Part shown: positions 37,241-45,059 of the stretch, piece after piece
How positions within the stretch are numbered: position 1 is the stretch's first letter
Layout of the letters: each line of letters starts with the position of its first letter
Origin: Blastococcus saxobsidens
GTDB lineage: Bacteria; Actinomycetota; Actinomycetes; Mycobacteriales; Geodermatophilaceae
Direction: 5' to 3'
NCBI RefSeq assembly: GCF_002938435.1
Contig: NZ_POQT01000033.1
Location: 1-50,483 of the forward strand
Length of the DNA: 50,483 nucleotides
The notes under the pieces: model-generated
The model's input: only the letters and a program-made list of their open reading frames with translations
What the model was told of the DNA's origin: nothing
Database searches by the model: none
Translations under genes and position numbers: made by a program

Positions 37241-37500
37241 GGGGTTCTCCTCGGTGCGGGCGGCCCATTGTGGCCGCGTCCACCCCGGGGACGGAGCCGC
37301 TTCCTCGTTCTCGACATCGGCCGGGAGATCTTTCCGAGGACCGCGTCGGGGCACGGGTGGCGCGACCCGGAACCGGCTCCGGTGTTCACCCGCGCGGGTG
37401 GAGGTGGGCCCCCGGTTGTCCACAGAACCCGTGAACGGCGGCCCGCGGACTGCAACGTTTCCTTACAGTCCGGTCGGTTGATCAACGGGCTCGACGGGGG
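37241..37500 (+). promoter_or_regulatory. tad operon upstream region with DnaA-box-like motif and palindrome
   Basis: 260 bases without a gene. TTGTCCACA (37416-37424), the actinobacterial DnaA-box consensus, is followed by G as in the essC and WXG100 upstream regions. A perfect 10-bp palindrome GTTGATCAAC is at 37477-37486, just before the ribosome site. Either may be an operator. Confidence 0.45.
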
Positions 37501-38727
37501 ATGGGCGTGCCGACTGCACTGGATGTCGTGGACGGCGAGGTCCGCGAGCTGATCCGGCGTCGTGGGCTGGACCCGTTCACCGACCCCGGCCCGGTCCGGC
37601 TGCTCGTGCGCGACGTCGTCGCCGACTACTCCGAGCGCTCGCTGACCTCGGCACTGCCCCCGATCGGCGACGTGGAGTCCGTCGTCCGCGACGTGCTGGA
37701 CCGGGTCGCCGGCTTCGGCCCGCTGCAGCGCTACCTCGACGACCCCGAGATCGAGGAGATCTGGGTCAACGAGCCCGGCCGGGTGTTCGTCGCCCGGCGG
37801 GGCCGCAGCGAGCTGACGACGACGATCCTCGCGCCCGGTGAGCTGGCCGACCTGGTCGAGCGGATGCTGCGCACCTCGGGTCGCCGTATCGACATGTCGA
37901 CCCCGTTCGTCGACGCGATGATGCCCGACGGCTCGCGCCTGCACGTGGTGATCCCGGACATCACCCGGCGGCACATGGCGGTCAACATCCGGAAGTTCGT
38001 GCTGCAGGCGCACAGCCTCGACGAACTCGTGTCGCTGGGCACCCTCACCGGTCAGGCGGCCCGCTTCCTGGAGGCCGCGGTCGCCTCCGGTCTCAACATC
38101 CTCGTCTCCGGCGGCACCCAGGCCGGGAAGACGACGCTGCTCAACTGCCTCTGCGCCGCCGTCCCCGCCCGGGAGCGGGTGATCACCTGCGAGGAGGTCT
38201 TCGAGCTGCGGGTGCCGCTGCCCGACGTCGTCTCGATGCAGACCCGCCAGCCCAACCTCGAGGGCGCCGGTGAGATCCCGCTGCGCCGGCTGGTGAAGGA
38301 GGCGCTGCGCATGCGGCCCTCCCGCATCGTGGTGGGGGAGGTGCGCCAGGAGGAGTGCCTGGACCTGCTGATCGCGCTGAACTCCGGGCTGCCGGGCATG
38401 TGCACGCTGCACGCCAACAGCGCCCGCGAGGCCGTGGTGAAGATGTGCACCCTGCCGCTGCTGGCCGGGGAGAACATCGGGACGTCGTTCGTCGTGCCCA
38501 CGGTCGCCTCCAGCGTCGACCTGGTGGTGCACGCCGCCACCGACGCCGAGGGCCGCCGGCGGGTGCGGGAGATCGTCGCGCTGCCCGGCCGGGCGGAGGA
38601 CGGCGTCGTCGAGACCGCCGACGTGTTCACCACCCGTGACGGCCGGCTGGTGCGCGCCGACGGCTACCCGCCGCACGCCGAGCGGTTCGCGGCCGCCGGC
38701 TTCGACCTGCCGGCCCTGCTGGCATGA
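37501..38727 (+). CDS. tadA: TadA/CpaF-type pilus assembly ATPase
   Basis: 408-aa hexameric secretion ATPase that powers Flp/Tad pilus assembly. The N-terminal domain is followed by the Walker A GGTQAGKTTLLN near residues 204-215, the Asp box around TCEEVFELR, RPSRIVVGEVRQEECLDLL, and the His box GMCTLHANSAREA. The ATG follows a G-run. It begins a tadA-tadB-tadC operon. The usual CpaE-like gene upstream is absent here. Confidence 0.92.
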   Translation: MGVPTALDVVDGEVRELIRRRGLDPFTDPGPVRLLVRDVVADYSERSLTSALPPIGDVESVVRDVLDRVAGFGPLQRYLDDPEIEEIWVNEPGRVFVARRGRSELTTTILAPGELADLVERMLRTSGRRIDMSTPFVDAMMPDGSRLHVVIPDITRRHMAVNIRKFVLQAHSLDELVSLGTLTGQAARFLEAAVASGLNILVSGGTQAGKTTLLNCLCAAVPARERVITCEEVFELRVPLPDVVSMQTRQPNLEGAGEIPLRRLVKEALRMRPSRIVVGEVRQEECLDLLIALNSGLPGMCTLHANSAREAVVKMCTLPLLAGENIGTSFVVPTVASSVDLVVHAATDAEGRRRVREIVALPGRAEDGVVETADVFTTRDGRLVRADGYPPHAERFAAAGFDLPALLA

Positions 38728-38740
38728 CCGGGCAGTCGAG

Positions 38741-39604
38741 ATGACGGAGTCCGGCGCCGTCCTCGGGCTGCTGCTCGGGGTGGGCCTGCTGCTGGTCTGG
38801 CGCAGCGGGTCGCGGGCACCGAAGCGGCGCACCGACCCCCGCCGTCCGGGCCGGCGCCAGCAGCTGCTCGCCGCCGCCGGCCTCACCGGCATCAACGGCG
38901 CCCAGCTGCTGGCCCTGCAGTTCGGCGCCGGGCTGCTCGCGACCGTCGTCGTCCTGCTCAGCACCGCCGCGATCACCGTCAGCCTGGCCTTCGGGCTGTT
39001 CGGCTTCCTGCTGCCGTACATGCAGGTGCGCCGGCTGGCCGGCAAGCGCCGGGCCGACCTGCGCGAGGTGTGGCCCGAGGTCGTCGACAACCTGGCCTCC
39101 GCGGTCCGCGCCGGGCTGTCGCTGCCGGAGGCGCTGGGCGCGCTGTCCACGCGCGGCCCCGAGGTGTTGCGCCCGCCGTTCGCCCGCTTCGCCGCCGAGT
39201 ACCGCTCCAGCGGCCGGTTCAGCGCGGCGCTCGACCGGCTCAAGGGCGACCTGGCCGACCCGGTGGGCGACCGCATCGTGGAGACGCTGCGGGTGGCCCG
39301 CGAGGTCGGTGGCAGCGACCTGGGCCGCGTGCTGCGGACGCTGTCGACGTTCCTCCGGGAGGACGCCCGCGCCCGCGCCGAGCTGGAGACGCGGCAGGGC
39401 TGGGTCGTGCAGGCCGCCCGGCTGGCGATCGCCGCGCCGTGGATCGTCCTGCTGCTGCTGGCCACCCAGTCCACGACGCTGGCCGCCTACGACTCGGCGC
39501 TGGGGACGGCGATCCTCGTCGGCGGCGGTGCGGTGTGCCTGGTGGCCTACCGGCTGATGCTGCGGATCGGGCGGCTGCCCGAGGACGTGCGGGTGCTCCG
39601 ATGA
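38741..39604 (+). CDS. tadB: TadB-type inner-membrane pilus platform protein
   Basis: 287 aa. Two N-terminal membrane helices, a cytoplasmic T2SSF domain (RAGLSLPEALGALSTRGPE, then VARVAREVGGSDLGRVLRTL), and two C-terminal helices. The ATG at 38741 lies 13 bases after tadA. Its stop overlaps the tadC ATG (ATGA). It forms the membrane platform with TadC. Confidence 0.9.
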   Translation: MTESGAVLGLLLGVGLLLVWRSGSRAPKRRTDPRRPGRRQQLLAAAGLTGINGAQLLALQFGAGLLATVVVLLSTAAITVSLAFGLFGFLLPYMQVRRLAGKRRADLREVWPEVVDNLASAVRAGLSLPEALGALSTRGPEVLRPPFARFAAEYRSSGRFSAALDRLKGDLADPVGDRIVETLRVAREVGGSDLGRVLRTLSTFLREDARARAELETRQGWVVQAARLAIAAPWIVLLLLATQSTTLAAYDSALGTAILVGGGAVCLVAYRLMLRIGRLPEDVRVLR

Positions 39605-40476
39605 GCGCCGGCATGGTGGGGATGCTCCTCGGACTGGCCGCGGCGACCGGCCTGCTGCTCGTGCTCGGCTACGCGCCGCCGTTCCGCTCGGTCCGCCTGG
39701 TCGACCGGATCGCCCCCTACGTCCACGACACCCCGCCGCCGTCCCGGCTGCTGGGCACGGCGACCGAGCCGGGGCTGCTGACCGCCGCGCGGCGGATCGC
39801 CGGCCCCTCCATCGGCAACGGCGCCCGGATCGTCGACCGCTTCCTCGGTGGGCGGGCGGCCGTGCGCCGTCGGCTGGACGCGCTCGGCGGCGAGCTGACC
39901 GTCGAGGACTTCCGCATCGAGCAGGTGGTGTGGGGCGGGCTGGGCCTGCTCGCCGCGGCCGTCGTCGCCACCGTGGGCTCGCTCCTCGCGGGCGACCTGA
40001 ACGTCCTCTCCGCCGGGCTGCTCTGCGTGGCCGGCCTGGTCGGCGGCGTCCTCGGGCGTGACTGGTGGCTGACCCAGCAGGTCGACCGGCGCGAGGAGCT
40101 GCTGCTCGCCGAGTTCCCGGTCGTGGCCGAGCTGCTGGCGCTGGCGGTGACGGCGGGGGAGGGCCCCACCGCGGCCATCGCCCGGGTTGCCCGGCTGTCC
40201 GGAGGCGAGCTGGCGCGCGAGCTCGGCGCCGCACTCGGCCGTGCCCGTGCCGGCGTCCCGCTGGTCGACGCGCTGCAGCAGGTGGCCGACCGGACGTCGC
40301 TGGACCCGCTGGCCCGCTTCATCGACGGCCTGCTCGTGGCCATCGAGCGCGGCACCCCGCTGGCCGAGGTGCTGCGCGCCCAGGCCGCGGACGTCCGGGA
40401 GGCCGGCAAGCGCCGGCTGCTCGAGGCCGGCGGGCGGAAGGAGATCGCCATGATGGTCGCGGTTGTCAACCGCTAA
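39601..40476 (+). CDS. tadC: TadC-type platform protein, 3' end truncated by prophage insertion
   Basis: 291 aa remain. N-terminal helix, two mid-protein helices (about 110-160), then the T2SSF domain (VVAELLALAVTAGEGPTAAI, FIDGLLVAIERGTPLAEVL, LLEAGGRKEIAMMV). Family members continue from this last motif into a C-terminal membrane helix (typically MMVPVVFLVLPVTV). Here it runs into VAVVNR and stops, so the final helix is missing. The junction coincides with a serine integrase gene 9 bases on. The protein is probably non-functional or altered while the element is present. The remainder of the gene is expected beyond the right edge. Confidence 0.85.
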   Translation: MSAGMVGMLLGLAAATGLLLVLGYAPPFRSVRLVDRIAPYVHDTPPPSRLLGTATEPGLLTAARRIAGPSIGNGARIVDRFLGGRAAVRRRLDALGGELTVEDFRIEQVVWGGLGLLAAAVVATVGSLLAGDLNVLSAGLLCVAGLVGGVLGRDWWLTQQVDRREELLLAEFPVVAELLALAVTAGEGPTAAIARVARLSGGELARELGAALGRARAGVPLVDALQQVADRTSLDPLARFIDGLLVAIERGTPLAEVLRAQAADVREAGKRRLLEAGGRKEIAMMVAVVNR

Positions 40477-40485
40477 CCTTTCGGC
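40450..40485. other. Putative attL: left prophage junction within tadC
   Basis: The tadC sequence diverges from the family after the Met-Met-Val codons (about 40450-40458). A 6-bp inverted repeat GCGGTT/AACCGC (40459-40464 with 40468-40473) marks the junction region. Crossover must lie between about 40450 and 40480; exact core bases cannot be fixed without attR. Confidence 0.6.
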
Positions 40486-41889
40486 ATGTCGAGTCGCGCC
40501 ATCGTCTACGCCCGCCAGTCCTTGGACCGCGGTGGCGAGGGTGCAGCGGTAGAGCGACAGATCGAGGACTGCCGGCGCCTGGCCGAGCAGCGCGGCTGGG
40601 ACGTGATCGACACGATCGTCGACAACGACCTGTCCGCCAGTACCGGGAAGCCTCGACCGGGCTACGAGCGGCTGCTGGAGGCGATGCGCGCCCGCGCCGT
40701 GGACGTCGTGGTCGTGTGGGCCGTCGACCGACTCACGCGGCGCCTGGTGGACCTCGAGGTGGTCATCTCCCTGTGCGAGTCCACCGGGGTCCGCCTGGCC
40801 ACGGTGACCGGTGATCTGGACCTCGGCACCGACACCGGGCGGATGCTCGCCCGCATCCTCGCCTCCGTCGCCCGCGGGGAGGTGGAGCGGAAGGGGGCGC
40901 GGCAGCGGCGGGCCAATGAGCAGCGCGCGGCCGCGGGTCACATGGGTTGGACGCGGCGCCCGTTCGGCTACGACCGGTCGAATGGCGGGGTGGTCGTGGT
41001 CGAACCGGAGGCCGCCGGGCTGAAGGCCGCCGCGGAGACCGTGCTCGCCGGCGGCACGCTGGCGTCCGCCGTTCGAGCTCTCGACGGGCAGGGGCTGACC
41101 ACCACGGCGGGCCAGCGGTGGAACGTCACCAGCCTGCGCCGCGCGCTGCTGAACCCGCGGTACGCCGGCCGGGTCACCTACAACGGCGCCGACGTCGCCA
41201 CCGGGTCGTGGCCGGTCATCCTGGACGCGGCGACGCAGGAGCGGCTGGCCGAGGTGCTGCGCGACGTCCGCCGCCGGGTTCAGCAGGGCACCGCGCTGCG
41301 CTACCTGCTCTCGGGGCTGGCCCGGTGTGGTCGCTGCGACGGGATCATGTTCGCCACCCCGATGAAGAACCGCGGCACCCCGTACATGGGCTATCGCTGC
41401 CCGGCCTGCTACCTGTCCCGCCGCCTGGACCTCGTCGACGGCGTGGTGGAGGCGGTGGTGCTCGGCAGGCTGGCCCGGCCGGACGCCGCGGACCTGCTCG
41501 CCCCGGCCGAGGACGTCGCCGCCCTGCGCGCGGAGGTCGCCACGCTGCACCAGCGCCGCGACGACCTGGCCGACCTGCTGGCCGACGGGCTGCTGTCCGC
41601 CCAGGTGGTGCGGGACCGGTCCGGGGAGCTCACGCGGCTCATCCGGGGCCTGCAGGACCGGATCGACTCCGCGCTCGGGGACTCCCCGGCGTCGCAGCTG
41701 GTCACCGCCGACGACGTCGAAGCCGCCTGGGAGGGGATGGGCGTGCGCGACCGGCGGTCCGTGATCGACATGCTGATGACCGTGACGATCCTGCCGGCGG
41801 GGAAGGGGCGCCCGTTCGACCCGGAGCAGGTGCGCATCGAGTGGCGGGGCGGCGTGTCGTCACGTACGGCTGACACGTCACCCATGTAA
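40486..41889 (+). CDS. int: Large serine recombinase (phage integrase)
   Basis: 467 aa. Resolvase catalytic domain with Ser12 in VYARQSLDR and the helix ARILASVARGEVERKGARQRRANEQR; the recombinase domain (about 165-255, GYDRS...LLNPRYAGRVTYNG); a zinc ribbon with CGRCDG and CPAC near residues 284-308; and a coiled coil (about 340-390) that controls directionality. It catalyses attP x attB integration. No ribosome site is obvious in the 9 bases separating it from tadC, so in the lysogen its translation may depend on tadC readthrough or reinitiation. Confidence 0.93.
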   Translation: MSSRAIVYARQSLDRGGEGAAVERQIEDCRRLAEQRGWDVIDTIVDNDLSASTGKPRPGYERLLEAMRARAVDVVVVWAVDRLTRRLVDLEVVISLCESTGVRLATVTGDLDLGTDTGRMLARILASVARGEVERKGARQRRANEQRAAAGHMGWTRRPFGYDRSNGGVVVVEPEAAGLKAAAETVLAGGTLASAVRALDGQGLTTTAGQRWNVTSLRRALLNPRYAGRVTYNGADVATGSWPVILDAATQERLAEVLRDVRRRVQQGTALRYLLSGLARCGRCDGIMFATPMKNRGTPYMGYRCPACYLSRRLDLVDGVVEAVVLGRLARPDAADLLAPAEDVAALRAEVATLHQRRDDLADLLADGLLSAQVVRDRSGELTRLIRGLQDRIDSALGDSPASQLVTADDVEAAWEGMGVRDRRSVIDMLMTVTILPAGKGRPFDPEQVRIEWRGGVSSRTADTSPM

Positions 41890-42054
41890 CGTGCCGCTGT
41901 ACGTCGATCCCGCGATCGGCGTCGACACCAAGCGGACGGGCCGCACAACCCGGGGCGGTCAGCGCGGGCACCGTCAGGGGAAGAACTCGGTGACACCCAG
42001 CACCGGCCAGTACAGCCCTGAGAGGGCTCGCTGGCTGCTGCCTGGGAGAGTCCC
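41890..42054 (+). promoter_or_regulatory. Intergenic region after integrase with hairpin
   Basis: 165 bases. A perfect 6-bp hairpin AGCCCT/AGGGCT with a 3-base loop is at 42014-42028, ahead of the next gene's GGGAGAG ribosome site. The region may hold the integrase terminator and the promoter for the replication-type genes. The open frame beginning at 41891 is not supported. Confidence 0.4.
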
Positions 42055-42270
42055 GTGCCAGCTACGTCCCCGTCCGAGCGTGCCCGCGAGAGCTGGGCCC
42101 GCACCCCTGATCGAGCTGCCCGCCTGGCGCCGGCACTCACCGCCCGCAAGGTGTACGCCGCCGAGCGGTACATCCAGCGGCTGATCGACTCCGCGCCGCC
42201 GCTGTCCGATGAGCAGCGCGCCCGCCTGGCCGCCCTCCTCGCCCCGACCAACACCGGGTCGGCAGCGTGA
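42055..42270 (+). CDS. Small phage protein, unknown
   Basis: 71 aa, helical, with TARKVYAAERYIQRLIDSAPP followed by LSDEQRARLAALLAP; similar short proteins occur in actinobacterial prophages such as the phiRv type near the integrase. GTG start with GGGAGAG upstream. Its TGA overlaps the next gene's GTG. Role unknown, possibly regulatory. Confidence 0.7.
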   Translation: MPATSPSERARESWARTPDRAARLAPALTARKVYAAERYIQRLIDSAPPLSDEQRARLAALLAPTNTGSAA

Positions 42271-42743
42271 GCGCGCAGAAGGGGCGGCCCGCCACAGGCC
42301 GCCCCTTCCCGGAGTCTGTCGCCCCTCAGCGCCCGAACCCCTACATCCAGCGTAGGGGACGCGGTGGCTTGGCTACCGGCTACACGCCTGCCCCGCTGCA
42401 GCTGTGGCCGGCGCCCAGCCGCGAGGCCGCCTCCGTCCCGGAGGCGCTGCGTCGGCGACGTGAGGCTGCCCGGCGCCTGCCTGCGCTGGTCGACGGCCGC
42501 CGGGACCCGATCGCACCCCGGCGCGCGCAGGTCGTGCTCGAGGTGGAGGTGGGTCGGCGTACCGCCTGGTTCTACGGGCTCACCCGCCGCCAGTTCATCG
42601 CCCTGTGCCGCCGCGCCGGCGTCACCCGGTGGATGGAGGACACCCGCACGTTCTGCGTGCACATCGAGGACTCGGCGGAGATGCTCGCCGTGGCCGACCA
42701 CGGGCTGCGGTGGCGGACCGTCGTCACGGCGGTGGACCGATGA
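42267..42743 (+). CDS. Phage protein, unknown (158 aa)
   Basis: Pro/Arg-rich N-terminal 80 residues, then a compact C-terminal part (VVLEVEVGRRTAWFYGLTRR and FIALCRRAGVTRWMEDTRTF). GTG start inside a GTGA overlap; its stop overlaps the ATPase start (ATGA). Tight coupling between a small protein and a RecA-like ATPase suggests a DNA-replication or loading role; this is inference. Confidence 0.65.
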   Translation: MSAQKGRPATGRPFPESVAPQRPNPYIQRRGRGGLATGYTPAPLQLWPAPSREAASVPEALRRRREAARRLPALVDGRRDPIAPRRAQVVLEVEVGRRTAWFYGLTRRQFIALCRRAGVTRWMEDTRTFCVHIEDSAEMLAVADHGLRWRTVVTAVDR

Positions 42744-43876
42744 CCGCGGCCCCTCGGCTGGTCGGTCCGGATGAGGCCGTGCCCCCACCGGACCACCCGC
42801 CCGACGAGACCCCCGCAGGCCACCGCCGAAAGCTCACGCTGACCGCGGCCTCCGGGGTGCGCCTGCGCGCCGTCCGGTGGCTGTGGGACGGCCGCCTGCC
42901 CCTCGGCTCGCTGGCGCTGCTCGGCGGGCGGGAGGGCATCGGCAAGTCGACGGCCGCCTACACGCTGGCCGCGGACCTCACCCGCGGCCAGCTCGACGGC
43001 CACCACAAGGGCAACCCCCGGGCGGTCGTTGTCTGCGCCACCGAGGACTCCTGGGGCCACACCATCGCCCCTCGGCTGCTCGCGGCCGGCGCCGACCTGG
43101 ACCAGGTGTTCCGGGTGGACGTCACCACCAGTGAGGGCATCGCCGGCGGGCTGTCCCTGCCGGCCGATGTGACCGCGCTCGAGCGGGAGATACGGGCGGT
43201 GGGTGCTGCATTGCTGCTGCTCGACCCGCTCATGTCCCGCCTCGACGCGGCCCTCGACACGCACAAGGACTCCGAGGTGCGGCAGGCGCTGGAGCCGCTC
43301 ACAGCCCTGGCCGACCGGACCGGGGCCACCGTCCTCGGCCTGATCCACGTCAACAAGGGGCGCACCAGCGACCCACTGAGCTCCCTCATGGGCAGCCGGG
43401 CGTTCGCCGCGGTCGCCCGGTCGGTGCTCTACGTCATCGCGGACCAGGACGACCCGGGGCTGCGGCTCCTCGGCCTGGCGAAGAACAACCTCGGCCGCGG
43501 GGACCTGCCCACGCTGCGGTTCCGCATCGAGTCCGCCCACGTCGCCGACACCCCCGAAGGGGCCGTGTGGACCGGCCGCCTCACCTGGTCGGGAGAAGAC
43601 CCCCGGTCGCTCGCCGCCGTCCTCGAAGACAGCCACGACACCAGCGACAACCGCACCGCCACCACCGACGCCGGCGCCTGGCTCCTCGGCTACCTCGCCG
43701 ACAACGGCGGCACCGCCCCCTCCGCCGACATCAAGACCGCCGGCGCCAAGAACGGCCACAGCTACGACGCCCTCAAGCGCGCCCGCACCCGCAACGGCAT
43801 CCAGTCCACCAACGTCGGCTTCCCGCGCAGCACCTACTGGTCGCTGCCCGGCACCCAGACAGGAGACACCCCGTGA
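42740..43876 (+). CDS. RecA-like AAA ATPase / RepA-type helicase
   Basis: 378 aa. Walker A GGREGIGKST at residues 62-71, CATEDSW, Walker B LLLLDPLMSRLD near 155-166, then a HVNKG sensor-like motif and SRAFAAVARSVLYV. This is the AAA_25/RepA group of hexameric helicases used by plasmids and phages. The C-terminal 80 residues look like a winged-helix DNA-binding domain. The stop lies just before a repeat array that could be its origin. Confidence 0.83.
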   Translation: MTAAPRLVGPDEAVPPPDHPPDETPAGHRRKLTLTAASGVRLRAVRWLWDGRLPLGSLALLGGREGIGKSTAAYTLAADLTRGQLDGHHKGNPRAVVVCATEDSWGHTIAPRLLAAGADLDQVFRVDVTTSEGIAGGLSLPADVTALEREIRAVGAALLLLDPLMSRLDAALDTHKDSEVRQALEPLTALADRTGATVLGLIHVNKGRTSDPLSSLMGSRAFAAVARSVLYVIADQDDPGLRLLGLAKNNLGRGDLPTLRFRIESAHVADTPEGAVWTGRLTWSGEDPRSLAAVLEDSHDTSDNRTATTDAGAWLLGYLADNGGTAPSADIKTAGAKNGHSYDALKRARTRNGIQSTNVGFPRSTYWSLPGTQTGDTP

Positions 43877-43880
43877 CCCC

Positions 43881-43980
43881 CAGTCAGAGCACCCAGTCAG
43901 AGCACAGTCAGGGGAGAACACTCTCACTGCACTCACTGCTCTCACTGGGCCAGTCGGTGCAGTCAGCGCAGTCGGAGCAG
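43881..43980. repeat. Iteron-like array of CAGTCRG / CTCACTG heptamers
   Basis: CAGTCAGAGCAC at 43881-43892 and 43894-43905, a third CAGTCAGG at 43905; CTCACTG at 43923, 43932 and 43941 (9-base period); CAGTC(A/G)G at 43951, 43960 and 43969 (9-base period). The two motif types are near reverse complements of each other. It lies directly after the helicase-like gene. Probably a replication origin or a protein-binding array. Confidence 0.6.
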
Positions 43981-44117
43981 TGCGTGCGCACCCCGCGCGC
44001 GACCCACCCACTGAGACAGGAGACGAGGACAGACCCCCGGACGGCCATCCGATCCGTCGTCGGGTCGCTGCTGATCCGCCGGAACCCCCGCGCGCACGGG
44101 CTTTGTGAGCCCGGATC

Positions 44118-44149
44118 ACTGTACGGAATACGCCTGTTTACTGTACAGT
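44118..44149. promoter_or_regulatory. Paired operator-like sites upstream of second recombinase
   Basis: ACTGTAC at 44118-44124 and the perfect 10-bp palindrome ACTGTACAGT at 44140-44149, 22 bases apart (about two helical turns) and ending 7 bases before the ATG. The surrounding AT-rich stretch (ATACGCC TGTTTAC) probably contains the promoter. Likely autoregulatory or recombination-site binding. Confidence 0.55.
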
Positions 44150-44156
44150 CGTCGGC

Positions 44157-44828
44157 ATGGCACCCGCTCTGCAGCACCAGCCACCACGGGCCATCGGCTA
44201 CGTCCGGGTCTCGACCGACGAGCAGGTCAGCAGCGGCCTGGGCCTCGCAGCCCAGCGCGCCGCGATCGAGGCGGAGGCCGGCCGCCGGGGCTGGGACCTC
44301 GACGTCCTCGCCGACGAGGGGCTGTCGGCGAAGGACCTCAACCGCCCTGCCCTCACCGCTGCCCTCGACCGTCTCGACCGCCGGCAGGCCGACGTCCTGG
44401 TCGTCGCCAAGCTCGACCGGCTCTCCCGCTCCGTCGGCGACTTCGGTGCCCTGCTCGACCGGGCTGCCCGCCGTGGCTGGTCCGTGGTCTGCCTCGACCT
44501 GGGGGTGGACACCACGACACCGGTCGGCGAGTTCACCGCGAACGTCGTCGTGTCCGCGGCGCAGTACGAACGGCGGCTCATCGGCCAGCGCACCCGTGAC
44601 GCGCTCGCAGCGGCCAGGGCCAGGGGTACCCGTCTCGGTCGCCCGCAGGCGCTCAGCGGCGACGTGGTGGCCCGCGTCGTGGGGATGCGTCGGGACGGTG
44701 CCAGCTTCCGGGCCATCGCCGAGCGGCTGCAGGCCGACGGGGTGCCCACGGCTCGGGGTGGTGCCACCTGGCACGCGTCCACGGTCAAGGCGGTGTGCGA
44801 GTCCCAGGCGGCTGCTGGGGTCAGCTGA
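44157..44828 (+). CDS. Small serine recombinase (resolvase/invertase family)
   Basis: 223 aa. Catalytic Ser19 in GYVRVSTDEQ, then LDRLSRSVGDFGALLD, the long E-helix YERRLIGQRTRDALAAARARG and a C-terminal helix-turn-helix (FRAIAERLQADGVPTARGG). Same length as transposon resolvases, much shorter than the integrase at 40486. Its target could be a res site upstream (paired palindromes) for resolving replicated element copies, or it may help excision. Found in a different part of the element from int, under its own promoter. Confidence 0.88.
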   Translation: MAPALQHQPPRAIGYVRVSTDEQVSSGLGLAAQRAAIEAEAGRRGWDLDVLADEGLSAKDLNRPALTAALDRLDRRQADVLVVAKLDRLSRSVGDFGALLDRAARRGWSVVCLDLGVDTTTPVGEFTANVVVSAAQYERRLIGQRTRDALAAARARGTRLGRPQALSGDVVARVVGMRRDGASFRAIAERLQADGVPTARGGATWHASTVKAVCESQAAAGVS

Positions 44829-45021
44829 CGACCTGCGCCTGTTCGCAGGCCGGGCAGCGGTTGGCGGTTCTGCTCCACGAGGTTCGCACTTCGCGGGCTC
44901 CGCTGATCGGTTCGCCGCACATGGTCTCCTGGTCTCCGTCCTCGACGAGGTGTCGGACGACCGCGCCGTCCACGAGGCTGGGGACGGGCGCGTGGTGGGG
45001 TCGTTCGATGACGGTGGGCAT
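44821..45021 (-). CDS. Small zinc-finger-like protein on opposite strand (66 aa)
   Basis: Contains TMCGEPI about residue 35 and NRCPACEQA near the end, giving three Cys in Cys...CxxC arrangement, and an N-terminal Met-Pro-Thr-Val. It overlaps the end of the recombinase gene by 8 bases and is the only minus-strand gene proposed in the element. Ribosome site weak. Similar CGxP...CPAC small proteins occur in actinophages. Could be a regulator; could also be spurious. Confidence 0.45.
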   Translation of the reverse strand: MPTVIERPHHAPVPSLVDGAVVRHLVEDGDQETMCGEPISGAREVRTSWSRTANRCPACEQAQVVS

Positions 45022-45059
45022 GACGCTCAGCCTGCCCTGTCTGCCGCTGGTGGTGTGGC

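Noticed and set aside
40441..40490. tRNA-based attachment site for the prophage
   Set aside because: No tRNA-like sequence at the junction; a serine integrase and a truncated tadC point to a protein-gene target.
41891..42184. 97-codon plus-strand frame just after the integrase
   Set aside because: No ribosome site and no similarity; it overlaps the better-supported gene at 42055.
43881..43980. Repeat array considered as a CRISPR
   Set aside because: Units are 7-12 bases with a 9-base period and mixed orientation; there are no spacer-length gaps or cas genes.
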